DNA from: Salvelinus alpinus
Lineage: Eukaryota > Chordata > Actinopteri > Salmoniformes > Salmonidae
DNA length: 64,000 nucleotides
NCBI RefSeq assembly: GCF_045679555.1
Contig: NC_092096.1
Coordinates: forward strand, 28,466,364-28,530,363
Direction: 5' to 3'
Shown here piece by piece: positions 11,608 through 22,555 of this stretch (position 1 is its first letter; each line of letters opens with the position of its first letter). The position numbers and the translations under genes were made by a program. The notes beneath the pieces were generated by a model. The model was given only the letters and a program-made list of their open reading frames with translations. It was not told the DNA's origin and did no database searches.

Positions 11608-11733
11608 ATATATTTTTTTTATTTAACCTTTATTTAACTAGGCAAATCAGTTAAGAACAAATTCTTATTTACAATGACGGCCTACCCCGGCCAAACGCTG
11701 ACGACGCTGGGTCAATTGTGAATCCCCATACAT
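11608..11733 (-). mobile_element. SINE fragment inserted in the V3 promoter region
   Basis: The reverse-oriented tail ATTTAACCTTTATTTAACTA is followed by AGTTAAGAACAAATTCTTAT and GACGGCCTACCCCGGCC. It sits between the ATTTACAT and CTTTGCAT motifs that are about 10 bp apart in V10, V12 and V13, so it split the V3 upstream region. Confidence 0.75.
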
Positions 11734-11739
11734 AGGACA

Positions 11740-11785
11740 CTTTGCATAGACAGCACATGCTTCAGTGCTCTGGAAGTGTTTATAT
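11740..11785 (+). promoter_or_regulatory. V3 promoter
   Basis: One-mismatch octamer CTTTGCAT (11,740) and TTTATAT (11,779-11,785) ahead of the V3 leader. The upstream ATTTACAT is separated by the SINE. Confidence 0.7.
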
Positions 11786-11849
11786 CCCTGTGAGTTTAAC
11801 ACTTCATGACTGAGAGCTGTTCTTCATGACAACAGAACCCACAACAACC

Positions 11850-12342
11850 ATGACTTTAATCACCGTCTTCATATGTATATTTTCCCTGTGTCTCCAAGGT
11901 AATATATTTGACAGAAAATGACGCAAACCATTGCAATATTAGGCTATATAACCTTATTACAGCTTAAGATAATAATCTATATGGACAAATGAATGAACAA
12001 TTTAATGCTAATTCGACATGCCATCTCTGTTTCAGAGTCCAGAGGCCAGGTCATTGTGACTCAGACTCCAACAGTGAAAACTGTTTCATTGGGTCACTCA
12101 TTAACATTCAGCTGTAAGACCTGCAGTGCTGTATACAGTGCCATCTATGGAAAGGGGATGGCCTGTTATCAACAGAAACCTGGAGGAGCTCCTAAATACC
12201 TAATAAACTTAGATTATATCTAGATTCAGTGGCAGTGGATCTGGGAGTGACTTCACTCTGACCATCAGTGGAGTCCAGGCTGAAGATGCAGGAGATTACT
12301 ACTGTCAGAGTTTACACTACCCCAACAGTGTCTGGGTGTTCA
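11850..12342 (+). pseudogene. V3: IgL V pseudogene
   Basis: The leader exon 11,850-11,898 encodes MTLITVFICIFSLCLQ with a good donor. The V exon starts at 12,036 after TTTCAG ([20 protein letters not shown]). Two faults are visible. The invariant framework-2 tryptophan is cysteine (GMACYQQKPGG). A deletion between CDR2 and FR3 shifts the frame, giving a stop at 12,221-12,223. The remaining FR3 and CDR3 are recognisable in another frame ([20 protein letters not shown]). RSS: CACAGTG 12,343-12,349 and ACAAAAACC 12,362-12,370. The long CDR1 is unlike V2. Confidence 0.93.
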
Positions 12343-12445
12343 CACAGTGATACAGAGTCGTACAAAAACCTCCCTCAATCATACACCACTATGGTAGTTC
12401 CAGAGAGCAGCCGGCTCTGGAGATCTCCCCTTTAGATCAGTTGGG

Positions 12446-12650
12446 CTACCGAGTGGCGCAGCGGTCTAAGGCACTGCATCTCAATGCTAGAGGCATCACT
12501 ACAGGTGCTGGGTCGATCCCGGGCTGAATCACAAACGGCGGTGATTGGGAGTCCCATAGGGCGACGTACAATTGTCCCGGGGTAGGTTGTCATCGGAAAA
12601 AATTATTTGTTCTTAACTGACTTGCCTAAGTAGTAATTAATATATATATA
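12446..12650 (+). mobile_element. tRNA-derived SINE
   Basis: The head has pol III box A (GAGTGGCGCAGCGGTCTAAG) and a box B (GGGTCGATCCC). It is followed by the body (CAATTGTCCCGGGGTAGG) and a tail ATTATTTGTTCTTAACTGAC. It interrupts the type-A V flank between GATCAG and TCAGTCAGCAGC. It is not a tRNA gene: the anticodon arm is degenerate and an unrelated body follows. Confidence 0.85.
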
Positions 12651-12702
12651 TATATGTTTTTAAATGAAGTCAGTCAGCAGCATTTAAGTCTTTGAATGCC
12701 AA

Positions 12703-14203
12703 GTTAACAAACAGATCACTGGCCATTTCGAATCCCAACGTACCTTCTCCGCTCTGCAATCCGGTTTCCGAGCTGGTCACGGGTGCACCTCAGCCACGCT
12801 CAAGGTACTAAACGATATCATAACCGCCATCGATAAAAGACAGTACTGAGCAGCCGTCTTCATCGACCTGGCCAAGGCTTTCGACTCTGTCAATCACCGT
12901 ATTCTTATCGGCAGACTCAACAGCCTTGGTTTCTCAAATGACTGCCTCTCCTGGTTCACCAACTACTTCTCAGATAGAGTTCAGTGTGTCAAATCGGAGG
13001 GCCTGTTGTCCGGACCTCTGGCAGTCTCTATGGGGGTATCAAATCTCGGGCCGACTCTTTTCTCTGTATATATCAATGATGTCGCTCTTGCTGCGGGTGA
13101 TTCCTTGATCCACCTCTACGCAGACGGCACCATGCTGTATACATCTGGCCCTTATTTGGACACTCTGTGAACAAACCTCCAATCAAGCTTCAATGCCATA
13201 CAACACTCCTTCCGTGGCCTCCAACTGCTCTTAAACGCTAGTAAAACTAAATGCATGCTCTTCAACCGATCGCTGCCCGCACCCGCCCGCCCGATTCGGC
13301 TTCCTATATCGCAACAAAGCCTCCTTCTCTCATGCTGCCAAACATACCCTCGTAAAACTGACCATCCTACCGATCCTCGACTTCAGCAATGACATTTACA
13401 AAATAGCCTCCAACACTCTACTCAGCAAACTGGATGCAGTCTATTACAGTGCCATCCATTTTGTCACCAAAGCCCCATATACCACCCACAACCGTGACCT
13501 GTATGCTCTCGTCGGCTGGCCCTCGCTACATATTCGTCGCCAGACCCACTGGCTCCAGGTCATCTACAAGTCTTTGCTAGGTAAAGCTCCGCCTTATCTC
13601 AGCTCACTGGTCACCATAACAACACTCACCCGTAGCACGCGCTCCAGCAGGTATATCTCACTGGTCATCTCCAAAGCCAACACCTCCGTTGGCCACCTTT
13701 CCTTCCAGTTCTCTGCTGCCAATGACTGGAACAAATTGCAAAAATCACTGTAGCTGGGGTCTTATATCTCCCTCTCGAACTTTAAGCATCAGCAGTCTGA
13801 GCAGCTTACCGATCACTGTACCTGTACACAGCCAATCTGTAAATAGCACACCCGACTACCTAATCTCCATATTATTACTTACCCTCTTGCTCTTTTGCAC
13901 CCCAGAAACTCTACTTGCACATCATCATCTGCACATCTATCACTCCAGTATTAATGCTAAATTGTAATTATTTTCGACTCTCGGGCCTATTTATTGCCTA
14001 TCTCCACTACTCTTCTGCATTTGCACACATTGTACATAGATTTTAAATTGTTATTTTCTTTTGTGTTATTGACTGTACGTTTGTTTATGTGTAACTCTGT
14101 GTTGTTGTTTTTGTCGCACTGCTTGCTTCATCTTGGCCAGGTCGCAGATGTAAATGAGAACTTGTTCTCAACTGGCCTACCTGGTTAAATAAAGGTGAAA
14201 TGA
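12703..14203 (+). mobile_element. CR1/L2-type LINE, 5'-truncated copy (LINE B family)
   Basis: It carries reverse-transcriptase blocks: FRAGHGCTSATLKVLNDI, FIDLAKAFDSVNH, NSLGFSNDCLSWFTNYFSD and a YADG box in place of YADD (frame broken). The 3' region PYLSSLVTITTLTRSTRSS is followed by the tail TACCTGGTTAAATAAAGGTG. Several stops and an internal deletion of about 130 bp near 13,295 (relative to 29,180-29,320) show it is dead. Clade assignment is by motif memory. Confidence 0.85.
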
Positions 14204-14660
14204 ATAGAGAAATTGATCGGAGGAACCTGCATGATGTAAGTGTCCGTCTCATTACACTTTTTAACATTTTATCTCTGTCCTGTAGGCGACAGAAAAGCCT
14301 TATACTCTTTCTACCATATCCTATATCCGTTACATGATTATTTTCTGTGGAACGCCGCAGCGATGTGTCTCTCCAACAGCACCCTGGAGAGGAGCACTGG
14401 GAATGGACAAGCAAAATGTTTTGCGCCCCTGCCTTTGTCAAAGTGGGCACTGCTTATCATAGGGCTGCATCAGCGCTCACCTAAAAAGCCCATATGCCAC
14501 TGGTTGAGAGAAATGATCATTGTTTTTGGGCAGAATTATGTGAGGTTTTATGTGTTGCTGTATGTGTGAACTGGTCAGTTTAGCTCAGAAAATGCCGCCC
14601 TCGTCAATCTAACGCCATAGGTGGCCGCCTAATCCTGCCTAATGAGCGGGCTGGCCGTGC
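14204..14660. other. Unidentified insertion between V flanks
   Basis: About 450 bp absent from the paralogous flank at 9,060-9,165. It contains CCGCAGCGATGTGTCTCTCC and GGTGGCCGCCTAATCCTGCC. No open frame resembles a known protein. It is probably a transposon fragment, but I do not recognise its family. Confidence 0.4.
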
Positions 14661-15149
14661 CAATGATCACTGGAAGGTGGAAACTGACTGGTATTCCTCT
14701 TTTCCATGGATATCAATATGTTACCATAGCATATTACCATAACACTAATAAACAGATAAAGTGATATGTTCAGAAGTTACATGATGTATGACTTTAAAAA
14801 AACGATCACCATTATTAATTATAATTTTGTCTTGCTAATAAACAACCAATAACCAAAAATAGCATTGTATTTATGCCCTTTTTATTCACGTAACTGAACA
14901 TTACTTGAAAGTTACAATCACTTCAGGCTCCCAAGCCATCGGAAAATCCCCAACTGGACCTTACAACCAGCTGTGGAAATCCAATGGATGTGATCATCAA
15001 CAGCAGCATATTAACTTTTTTCATGAGTAGGTTACGTACTGTTAGCTCTGTGAATGAGACCTGACGCTGGATTCAACATGAGACACATGTAAACTACTTG
15101 TACATAAACTATCATCATTAAGTAGAATACCCATTTTATCTATCATTAA
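14661..15149. other. V 3'-flank sequence without a V
   Basis: It matches V-linked flanks elsewhere (TTACAATCACTTCAG; TGTGAATGAGACCTGA at about 15,050, also 25,070 and 40,360). No V exon remains. Confidence 0.5.
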
Positions 15150-15435
15150 TTACATGGTGGCATATATGTTATGTCTCCCTTCCTGCATCCACCATAGAGG
15201 TTAAAACCAGTCACTCCCTCACATCTGGCCCAGTTCAGGGTATTTCAGACAGTGAAACTGTTCAACTGCTAGACTGATAGCTGTGGGAGTGAAACTGAGA
15301 TTTACATACACAGGGCTGGGTGGTTCTGCTTGTCCCAGAATAGAGCAGCACTGTCACCAGATGTTCACTCTATTCCCAGGGGGTTGGAGGTAGAAAAGAC
15401 TCTTTGACTATCTTGAAGATGTGATACCGTTGAAA
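15150..15435. promoter_or_regulatory. Conserved octamer/E-box block, copy 1 (candidate IgL 3' enhancer)
   Basis: Non-coding block also present at 25,175, 40,475 and 46,215. The shared core includes CACATCTGGCCCAG, GGGTATTTCAGACAGTGAAA, an octamer-like ATTTACAT, and GGCTGGGTGGTTCTGCTTGT followed by CAGATG. CATCTG and CAGATG fit E-boxes. It lies on the 3' side of the minus-strand C1 gene. Enhancer function is inferred, not shown. Confidence 0.5.
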
Positions 15436-15604
15436 TTACGTGGATCTTGTAAAACAGACGTTGCTTAATACAAGTGTGATCAAATGTTGATAACATTAGC
15501 GTACTGTCTTTATGAATCTATAAATCAAGCATGGTCAAAAAATGGTCCAAAGATATGAATCAAAATAACCATCACCTACTACATGTGGCTAGACCTGTCC
15601 TGTT

Positions 15605-16400
15605 ATTCTTGAAACATTGTACTGTCTAGACCTCTCCAGTTAACTGTTAACATTGTAGTATATACACCTCTCCTGTTAATCTGTTAACGTTGTAGTATCT
15701 ACACCTCTCCTGTTAATCTGTTATCATTGTAGTATCTACACCTCTCCTGTTAATCTGTTATCATTGTAGTATCTACACCTCTCCTGTTAATATGTTAACA
15801 TTGTAGTATCTACACCTCTCCTGTTAATCTGTTATCATTGTAGTATTTAGACCTCTCCTATTAATCTGTTAACATTGTAGTATCTAGACCTCTCCTGTTA
15901 ATCTGTTATCATTGTAGTATCTACACCTCTCCTGTTAATCTGTTAACATTATAGTATCTAGACCTCTCCTGTTAATCTGTTAACATTGTAGTATCTACAC
16001 CTCTCCTGTTAATCTGTTAACATTATAGTATCTAGACCTCTCCTGTTAATCTGTTAACATTATAGTATCTAGACCTCTCCTGTTAATCTGTCAACATTGT
16101 AGTATCTAGACCTCTCCTGTTAATCTGTTAACATTATAGTATCTACACCTCTCCTGTTAATCTGTTAACATTGTAGTATCTACACCTCTCCTGTTAATCT
16201 GGTAACATTATAGTATCTAGACCTCTCCTGTTAATCTGGTAACATTATAGTATCTAGACCTCTCCTGTTAATCTGTTAACATTGTAGTATCTACACCTCT
16301 CCTGTTAATCTGTTAACATTATAGAATCTAGACCTCTCCTATTAATCTGTTAACATTGTAGTGTCTAGACCTCTCCTGTTAATCTGTTAACATTGTATTA
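15605..16400 (+). repeat. 37-bp tandem repeat array, about 21 copies
   Basis: The unit is TATCTAGACCTCTCCTGTTA followed by ATCTGTTAACATTATAG, with small variation (CTACACC/CTAGACC, TTATC/TTAAC). The same sequence occurs as a single unit at 46,672-46,714, ending in the same CTTGTGTTA, so the array expanded only in this copy of the flank. Confidence 0.95.
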
Positions 16401-16792
16401 TCTTGTGTTAATATCAACTGCTGTAAAATGGCGCCAGAGAAGAAGGCAGATGTTTTACGTGCCCCCAGCAGATTGTATATTTTGTTTGTTTATTTGCGTT
16501 GTTTGTAACTTATTTTTTTACTTATTTTGTTCATAATGTTGCCGCTACCATCTCTTATGAACAAAAATAACTTCTAGACATCAGGACTGCGATTTCCACA
16601 GACTAGCAGAATCCTTTATTTCATTTCATGACTCTGATGAGCCCGATGTGAAGGATATACTGCTTCCTCTGGAACAGGCCCCGATCCCCGTGATCTGCGT
16701 GAAAAGGAGGCGAAGAAAGAGGGGCCGAAGGGTGGGCTGCCTTCTGAGACTTTGTAGGCGATCGAGAAAAACCCCCACTTCCCTCCATTCTG

Positions 16793-17207
16793 TGTCACGC
16801 CCTGACCGTAGAGAGCTTTTTATGTCTCTATTTTGGTTTGGTCAGGGTGTGATTTGGGTGGGCATTCTATGTTCCTTTTTCTATGATTTGTATTTCTGTG
16901 TGTTTGGCCACGTGTGGTTCTCAATCAGAGACAACGACAGACAGCTGCCTCTGATTGAGAACCACACGTGGCCAAACACACAGAAATACAAATACTAATT
17001 CATACAGTAATACATACTTAGGTAGCCTTTTCCCACCTGTATTTGTGGGTAGTTGTCTATGTGTAGTTGCATGTCAGCACTAGTTGTTTATAGCTTCACG
17101 TTCGTTTTTGTTATTTTGTTAGTTTGTTTAAGTGTTCTTCGTTTAATAAAGAAGAATGTATTTCAATCACGCTGCGCCTTGGTCTCATCGTTACGACGAA
17201 CGTGACA
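16793..17207 (+). mobile_element. Solo-LTR-like fossil with 5-bp target duplication
   Basis: A 415-bp element starting TGTCACGCC and ending CGAACGTGACA, flanked by TTCTG on both sides (16,788-16,792 and 17,208-17,212). TG...CA ends, an AATAAA signal about 60 bp before the end and a 5-bp duplication fit a solo long terminal repeat. It lies inside LINE A and so is younger than it. It contains a perfect inverted repeat (16,886-16,930 with 16,949-16,993). Confidence 0.7.
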
Positions 17208-17496
17208 TTCTGCTAGCAAATGTGCAATATTAGGAGAATAAAATTGACGAATTATGCAGAAGATCGAACTACCAACGGGACATTAAAAACTGTAACATCT
17301 TATGCTTCACGGAGTCGTGTCTGAACGACGACAATATCAACATACTGGTTATCCGATGTACTGGCAGGATAGAACAGCGGAGTCTGGTAAGACAAGGGCC
17401 GGCGGACTATGTATTTTTGTAAATAACAGCTGGTGCACGATATCTAAGGAGGTCTCGAGCTATTGCTCACCTGCGGTAGAGAATCTCATGATAAGC

Positions 17497-17843
17497 TAAG
17501 TTCTAGATAAGTTCTAGACGACCAATTCTCATAGCTTTTAGCCGTACCTTTATCCTACTCCTCCTCTGTTCCTCTGGTGATGTAGAGGTGAATGCAGGCC
17601 CTGCAGTGCCTAGCTCCACTCCTATTCCCCAGGCGCTCTCTTTTGATGACTTCTGTAACCGTAATAGCCTTGGTTTCATGCATGTTAACATTAGAAGCCT
17701 CCTACCTAAGTTTGTTTTATTCACTGCTTTAGCACACTTTGCCAACCGGGATGTTCAAGCCGTGTCTGAATCCTGGCTAAGGAAGAAGCACTTGCCTACC
17801 TGGTTAAATAAAGGTGAAAAAAATAAAAAAAATAAAAAAGCTG
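17497..17843 (+). mobile_element. Internally deleted LINE B copy inserted in LINE A
   Basis: It encodes the start of a LINE B endonuclease domain (GFMHVNIRSLLPKFVLFTAL, then DVQAVSESWLRK). It then jumps directly to the LINE B 3' tail (TACCTGGTTAAATAAAGGTG followed by an A-rich run). The host LINE A frame continues on either side (CTCATGATAAGCT, then AGCTGTAGACCACAC), giving a short AGCT target repeat. Confidence 0.75.
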
Positions 17844-18049
17844 TAGACCACACTACATACCGAGAGAGTTTCCATCCTTATTCTTCGTAGCTGTTTACGT
17901 ACCACCTCAGTCCGAGGCTGGCACTAATACAGCATTGAATGAGCTGTACTCCGCCATAAGCAAACAAGAAAACGCTCACCCATAGGCGGCGCTCCTAGTA
18001 GCCGTGGACTTTAATGCAAGGAAACTTAAATCCGTTTTACTTAATTTCT

Positions 18050-18385
18050 ATCTTCAGGCTAGGGTCCTTTTTTCTCAATTTTTGCCTGACTGACGTGCCC
18101 AAAGTTAATTGCCTGTTACTCAGGCCCTGAAGCCAGGATATGCATATAATTGGTACCATTGGAAAGAAAACACTTTGAAGTTTTTGTAGAAATGTTAAAA
18201 TAATGTATGAGACTATAACAAAATAGATATGGTAGGAGAAAATCCAAAGAATAACCAACCGTAAAAAAAATAATTGAGATCCCATGCTCTTACAATGGAA
18301 AGTATAGGGTAAGTCCAGCTCCCATATTGCAATTCCTATGGCTTCCACTAGGTGTCAGCAGTCTTTGCTAGTGGGACGCCTATCC
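18050..18385 (+). mobile_element. Truncated TTAA-type repeat inside LINE A
   Basis: It carries motifs seen in the element at 27,622: TATGCATATAATTGGTACCA and TTGGAAAGAAAACA. It ends CTATCCCTGAGAAG before TTAA, like the right end of the 7,050 element. It interrupts the LINE A sequence between about 18,045 and 18,389. Confidence 0.65.
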
Positions 18386-20832
18386 CTGAGAAGTTAAATG
18401 TGCAACCAGGGGAAAAAGAACTCTGGAGCACATATACTCCACACACACAGACGCATACAAAGCTCTCCGTTGCCCTCCAATTGGCAAATATGACCATAAT
18501 TATATCCTCCTGATTCCTGCTTACGAGCTAAAATTAAAGCAGGAAGCAACAGTGACTAGATCAATAAAAAAGTAGTCAGATGATACAGATTCTAAGCTAC
18601 AGGCCTGTTTTACTGGCACAGACTGGAATATGTTCTGGGATTCCTCTGATGGCATTGAGGAGTACACCACGTCAGTCATTGGGTTCATCAATAAGTGGAC
18701 GTCGTCCCCACAGTGACCGTACGTACATTCCCCAACCAGAAGTCATGGATTACAGGCAGCATCCGCACTGAGCTAAAGGCTAGAGCAGCCGCTTTCAAGG
18801 AGCAGGACTCTAACCCGGAAGCTTATAAGAAATCCCGCTATGCCATCCGATGAACCATCAAACAGGCAAAGCATCAATACAGGACCAAGATCGAATCAAT
18901 CTACACCGGCTCTGACACTAGTTGGATGTGGCAGGATTTGCAAACCATTACAGACTACAAATGGAAGGACAGCCAAGAGCTGCACAGTGACACAAGCCTT
19001 CCAGATGAGCTAAACTACTTCTATGCTCGCTTCGAGGCAAATAACACTGAAACATGCATGAGAGCACCAACTGTCACGGAAGACTGGATGATCACGCTCT
19101 CTGCAGCCGATGTGAGTAAGACCTTTAAACAGGTCAACATTTTTAAGGCCGCAGGGCCAGAAGGATTACCAGAACGTGTACTGCGAGCATGCGCTGACCA
19201 GCTGGCAAGTCTCTTCACTGACACCTTCAACCTCTCCCTGTCTGAGTCTGTAATACCAACATGTTTCAAGCAGACCACCATAGTCCCTGTGCCCAAGAAC
19301 ACTAAGGTAATCCTGCCTAAATGACTACCAACCCATAGCACTCACGTCTGTAGCCATGAAATGCCTTGAAAGGCTAGTCATTGCTCACATCTACACCATC
19401 ATCCCAGCAACCCTAGACCCACTCCAATGTGCATACTGCCCCAATAGATCCACAGGTGATGCAATCTCTATTGCACTCCACACTGCCCATTCCCACCTGG
19501 ACAAAAGGAACAACTATGTGAGAATGCTATTCATTGACTACAGCTCAGCTTTCAACACCATAGTGCCCTCAAAGCTCATCAATAAGCTAAGGACCCTGGG
19601 ACTAAACACCTCCCTTTGCAACTGGATCCTGGACTTCCTGACGGGCAGCCCCCAGGTGGTAAGGGTAGGTAACAACACATCTACCACGCTGATTCTCAAC
19701 ACGGGGACCCCTCAGGGGTGTGTGCTCAGTCCCCTCAGGTACTCCCTGTTCACCCATGACTGCATGGCCAAGCATGACTCCAACACCATAAATTAAGTTT
19801 GCCGACGACACAACAATGGTAGGCCTGATCACCGACAATGATGAGACAGCCTATAGGAAGTTAGTCAGAGACCTGGCCATGTGGTGCCAGGACAACAACC
19901 TCTCCCTCAACATGATCAAGACAAAGGAGATGATTGTGGACTACAGGAAAAGAGGACCAGGCACGCCCCCATTCTCATCGACGGGGCTGCAGTGGAGCAG
20001 GTTGAGAGCTTCAAGTTCCTTGGTGTCCACATCACCATCAAACTAACATGGTCCAAACACACCAAGACAGTTGTGAAGAGGACACAACAAAACCCATTCC
20101 CCCTCAGGAGACTGAAAAGATTTGGCATGGGTCCTCAGATCCTAAAAAGGTTCTACAGCTGCAACATCGAGAGCATCCTGACCGGTTGCGTCACTGCCTG
20201 TCATGGCAACTGCTAGGCCTCCGACCGCAAGGCTCAACAGAGGGTGGTGCGAACGACCCAGTACATCACTGGGGCCAAGTTTTCTGCCATCCAGGACCTC
20301 TATACCAGGTGGTGTCAGAGGAAGGCCCTAAAAAGGACCTAAAAAACTCCAGCCAACCTAGTCATAGACTGTTCTCTCTGCTGCCGCATGGCAAGATGTA
20401 CCGGAGAGCCAAGTCTAGGTCCAAGAGGCTTCTTAACAGCTTCTACCCCCAAGCCATTAGACTCCCGAACATCTAGTCAAATGGCTACCCAGACTATTTG
20501 CATTGCCCCCCCTCTCCCCCTCTTTACACCACCGCTACTCTCTGTTGTCATCTATGCATAGTCACTTTAATAAATCTACCAACATGTACATACTACCTCA
20601 ACGAACCGGTGCCACCTCACATTGACTCTGTATCGGTTCCCCCCTGTATATAGTCTCACTATTGTTATTTTACTGCTGCTCTTTAATTACTTGTTACTTT
20701 TATCTCTTATTCTTATCCATATTTTTTTTAGACTGCGTTGTTGGTTAGGGCTCTCGTAAGTAAGCATTTCTCTGTATGGTCTACATCTGTTGTATTCGGC
20801 GCATGTGACTAGTAACATTTGATTTGATTTGC

Positions 20833-21018
20833 TGGTTGAAGATGATGTGGTTTCAAGTGAGAACATGAATAACTAAGCAGTGACATTTAGGTCTGATAGT
20901 TTTCAAAGAAACTGTGAATCAGGCTTTATTAATATATGTCAATACCATTCAACAACATTTAAGACTGTAGTTTAATTATTTAAAAAGACAACAGAAATAT
21001 GTGTTCCAAAGGGAAATC
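20833..21018. other. C1 3' flank
   Basis: Matches the C2 3' flank from 49,250 (CATTTAGGTCTGATAGTTTT). No other feature. Confidence 0.6.
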
Positions 21019-21024
21019 TTTATT
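21019..21024 (-). terminator. C1 polyadenylation signal
   Basis: TTTATT on the + strand is AATAAA on the coding strand, about 260 bp past the C1 stop codon. The equivalent is kept after C2 at 49,422-49,427. Confidence 0.7.
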
Positions 21025-21282
21025 TTCATCTATTCATCAAAGCATCAAAGCAATCATTCCTACAGTATCTACTAGTAATAAAACAGAACTCAGAACAGAA
21101 CTCATCAAATTTAACACTGACACAACCTCAGTCTACAGAGAGGATTGACACATGAACTCAAGCAAAGCCCCCTGTTAGTCAACATGTCAGTGATCAAAAG
21201 ACAGAGAACATCTGATCTCAGAACAGAGTCAAAGCAGAGGAACCAGCAGCCTCTCTCCACAGGGGTGTGTGACTGAGGGGTC

Positions 21283-21599
21283 CTACCCAGAACAGTCAGC
21301 CTTCCTCAAGGTCTTGGTGACTGGAGTCTGGGATTTCTGCTGGGCTTCACAGGTCACCTCTCCTGCCTTGGTCCACTCCTGGCCAGTGAGAGTCAGGGTG
21401 CTGCTCCAGCTGTACAGACCGTCCTTCTCCAGGACCCCGAGACTGGTCTTCTGGTTCTTGCTGGTCCCGTCCACTTTCCAGCTCAAGGTCCAGTCTGAGG
21501 GGAAACCCTTGTTGGCCAGACACGTCAGTGTGGCTGTTGTTGTACTGGACAGCTCCTCACTAGAGGGGGGCAGGACGGTGAGGGTGGGGGCACTGTTAC
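21283..21599 (-). CDS. C1: IgL constant-domain exon (CL)
   Basis: A single 317-bp exon after a TTCCAG acceptor, phase matching the J donors (A|GT gives Ser). The protein reads [19 protein letters not shown], then [20 protein letters not shown] (first domain Cys and Trp), [14 protein letters not shown], and [19 protein letters not shown] (second Cys). It ends ADCSG, whose Cys would bond the heavy chain. It is a complete C1-set Ig domain of normal CL length, 104 residues. It lies 0.9 kb from J1 and 1.4 kb from J2 on the same strand, with a poly(A) signal. It is likely the functional light-chain constant region of this cluster, in the kappa-like teleost group judging by RSS type; the isotype number is not certain. 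Confidence 0.95.
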
Positions 21600-22517
21600 C
21601 TGGAACAAACAGAACACATCAACTAAGTAACTACATCAAGTACAGCTACAGTAAGAGATTATCTTCAGCAAAGGACACAACAAAATAAAGTGAATTGGAA
21701 ATGCCATCTAAATATTAATGTAGAAGTTGGATTGTTTAAAAGATGTGGAGAAACACTAAAGTAATATGATATAAAGCAGATTTATGAACCAAACAAGTAG
21801 AAAGTGTTTAAATAACTAGAGTTACTAGTCATACGGTGTCAGTTATACATGTTATACAGATATTGTTCAGGAATGGATTTGATCAGAACAGCCTGCTCAT
21901 ATTCATAGTATTTTCATCACGTATCATCCATGTTGGATTATGAAGTCAGTTACAACCATAACTGAGACCCTTTGTCTTCACACTAACAATGAAGTCTACC
22001 ATGAACACAATGCAACAATGATGAATACTATATACAATACTATTAGTTATTATACCAGAATTAGGAGTGATATTCTGCAATTATACAAATCAGACATACA
22101 AATAAACCTACAATTTATCATTTTGATTCAATAAATATTTATTTGAAAGAAGGCTCTGTTAAAGCTACATTTAACCAAAAATATTTGAGTTAAAGATAAT
22201 AAAAATATAAATAACAAAATCGCACACAAACAGTAATACACAATGCAACAACTATATTCCATATTATTAAATAGTTATCATACTAGAACTATCCTCTGCA
22301 ATCCATCAAACCACACATTTAACTTAACACCTACATTTGAACATTTTACTTAAATAACATTTTATTTGAAAGAAGGTTTAGTCAAAAGTAATAGAAAAAA
22401 TATATTTTTTTCGGAAGTAAATATGTAAAAAAGCAACATTTTCATAGAGATGGAGTTTCACAAAAAAAATCCCCCCAAAAATTATCTGAAAGAAATATTA
22501 AAGAGCTTGTTACTTAC
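21600..22517 (-). other. J1-C1 intron
   Basis: AT-rich intron without other features. The first 240 bp after the C1 acceptor match the C2 intron at 49,972-50,210. The rest (about 21,840-23,125, including J1 and J2) has no counterpart by C2. Confidence 0.8.
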
Positions 22518-22555
22518 TTCCAACATCGAGTCTGGTGCCGCTACCAAAAGTGTAC
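22518..22555 (-). CDS. J1 segment with 23-bp-spacer RSS
   Basis: It encodes YTFGSGTRLDVG with the J hallmark FGSG and ends GGAA|GTAAGT, a strong splice donor in phase with C1. RSS on the - strand: nonamer GGTTTTTGT (22,586-22,594), 23-bp spacer, heptamer CACTGTG (22,556-22,562). It pairs with the 12-spacer V signals under the 12/23 rule. Confidence 0.95.

Larger units (their letters stand above)
16425..20832 (+). mobile_element. LINE (LINE A family), broken, with three insertions
   Basis: A non-LTR retrotransposon on the + strand. Endonuclease remnants: GKTRAGGLCIFVNNSWCTIS at about 17,386 and VYVPPQSEAGTNTALNELYS at about 17,895. Reverse transcriptase: [20 protein letters not shown] at about 19,537, [14 protein letters not shown] at about 19,712, FADDTTMVGLI at about 19,800 and NNLSLNMIKTKEMIVDYRK at about 19,895. 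The 3' end is TTTGATTTGATTTG. Several stops and frameshifts; it is interrupted at 16,793, about 17,500 and about 18,050. The FADD box and tail suggest the Rex1/CR1-L2 group; the salmonid RSg-1 element is a likely relative (from memory). Confidence 0.85.

Noticed and set aside
12446-12520. Possible tRNA gene (box A and B)
   Set aside because: Head of a SINE: degenerate arms, followed by SINE body and tail. Same for 23,675 and 52,388.
15290-15380. Conserved block as a third J or a kappa-deleting-type signal (CACTGTC near AGCAGCACTGTCACC)
   Set aside because: No nonamer at 12 or 23 bp and no FGxG motif on either strand.
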